Part shown: piece after piece, positions 63,833 to 64,000 of the stretch
How the letters are laid out: each line of letters starts with the position of its first letter
Position numbering within the stretch: the first letter of the stretch is position 1
Assembly: GCF_002210095.1 (NCBI RefSeq)
Contig: NZ_AQQR01000006.1
Span: 124,001 to 188,000, forward strand
Source of the DNA: Marinibacterium profundimaris
GTDB taxonomy: Bacteria > Pseudomonadota > Alphaproteobacteria > Rhodobacterales > Rhodobacteraceae
Direction: 5' to 3'
Length of the DNA stretch: 64,000 nucleotides
Translations under genes and position numbers: made by a program
The notes under the pieces: generated by a model
Databases searched by the model: none
Told to the model about the DNA's origin: nothing
Seen by the model: only the letters and a program-made list of their open reading frames with translations

Positions 63833-64000
63833 TCAGCAGTTCGGCACGTTCACGGCCAGCCCGCCCAGCGAGGTTTCCTTGTATTTCTCGTGCATGTCAT
63901 GGCCGGTCTGGCGCATCGTCTCGATACAGGCGTCCAGCGGCACCATGTGCGCGCCGTCGCCGCGCAGCGCGAGGCTGGCGGCCGACACGGCCTTGATCGC
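63833..64000 (-). CDS. sdaA: L-serine ammonia-lyase, C-terminal end (partial)
   Basis: Partial gene that continues beyond the right edge of the window. The last 55 residues read [20 protein letters not shown], then [18 protein letters not shown] and [28 protein letters not shown] is characteristic of L-serine dehydratase (iron-sulfur, SdaA) C-termini, and the terminal Cys in PNC is a cluster ligand region. It converts serine to pyruvate and ammonia. The stop is at 63833-63835. Confidence 0.9.
   Translation of the reverse strand, partial: AIKAVSAASLALRGDGAHMVPLDACIETMRQTGHDMHEKYKETSLGGLAVNVPNC

Overview
The window is 64 kb of GC-rich, densely coded chromosome from an alphaproteobacterium, most likely Rhodobacteraceae/Paracoccaceae. 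The evidence is the divergent phaZ/phaC pair followed by phaP and phaR with CTGC-N3-GCAG operators, secG next to pyrG, sdhE behind a small HTH gene, and purA followed by a DUF2842 gene. I see no rRNA, tRNA, CRISPR array, insertion sequence or phage gene. The genus cannot be fixed from sequence reading alone.

Left part (1-25 kb): guanine deaminase (guaD), the magnesium channel mgtE, 5-formyl-THF cyclo-ligase, methionine aminopeptidase, a YmdB-type phosphodiesterase, a DMT exporter and an SLC13-type permease. These are followed by a LysR gene divergent from an orphan molybdenum hydroxylase large subunit that overlaps a DUF2235 hydrolase gene, then a MATE exporter, aspC, an HTH-sdhE pair and a MarR regulator. 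Next come a tightly overlapped VOC/DUF1194/DUF1194 operon, a lipoprotein plus DUF560 (Slam-type) outer-membrane pair, and thyX.

Middle (25-42 kb): cold-shock protein, an ArsC-like protein, and a bufferin-type operon (bufA1-bufB-bufC-doxX) that makes a post-translationally modified, probably copper-binding peptide. Then thrS, three alpha/beta hydrolases (one without a nucleophile), and the complete polyhydroxybutyrate module phaZ <- -> phaC, phaP, phaR. A PhaR operator lies exactly inside the phaP core promoter. A sulfotransferase-like gene and a DegT/StrS aminotransferase follow.

Right part (42-64 kb): an eight-gene minus-strand operon with a polar amino-acid-type ABC importer, two glutamine-synthetase-like ligases, a class I amidotransferase and a FAD oxidase looks like a gamma-glutamylation route for an imported amine or amino acid. 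After it come a PhnD-like binding protein with two TerB paralogues, pyrG, secG, a cobalt-type nitrile hydratase operon, purA, a 772-aa acidic protein of unknown role, thiamine diphosphokinase, a DMT transporter and the 3' end of an L-serine dehydratase gene.

Two families of short dispersed hairpins lie between genes. One has two copies with a compensated stem difference. The other occurs as paired hairpins, including between bufA1 and bufB. The most interesting systems are the bufferin operon, the Slam/lipoprotein pair, the PhaR regulon architecture and the gamma-glutamyl operon.
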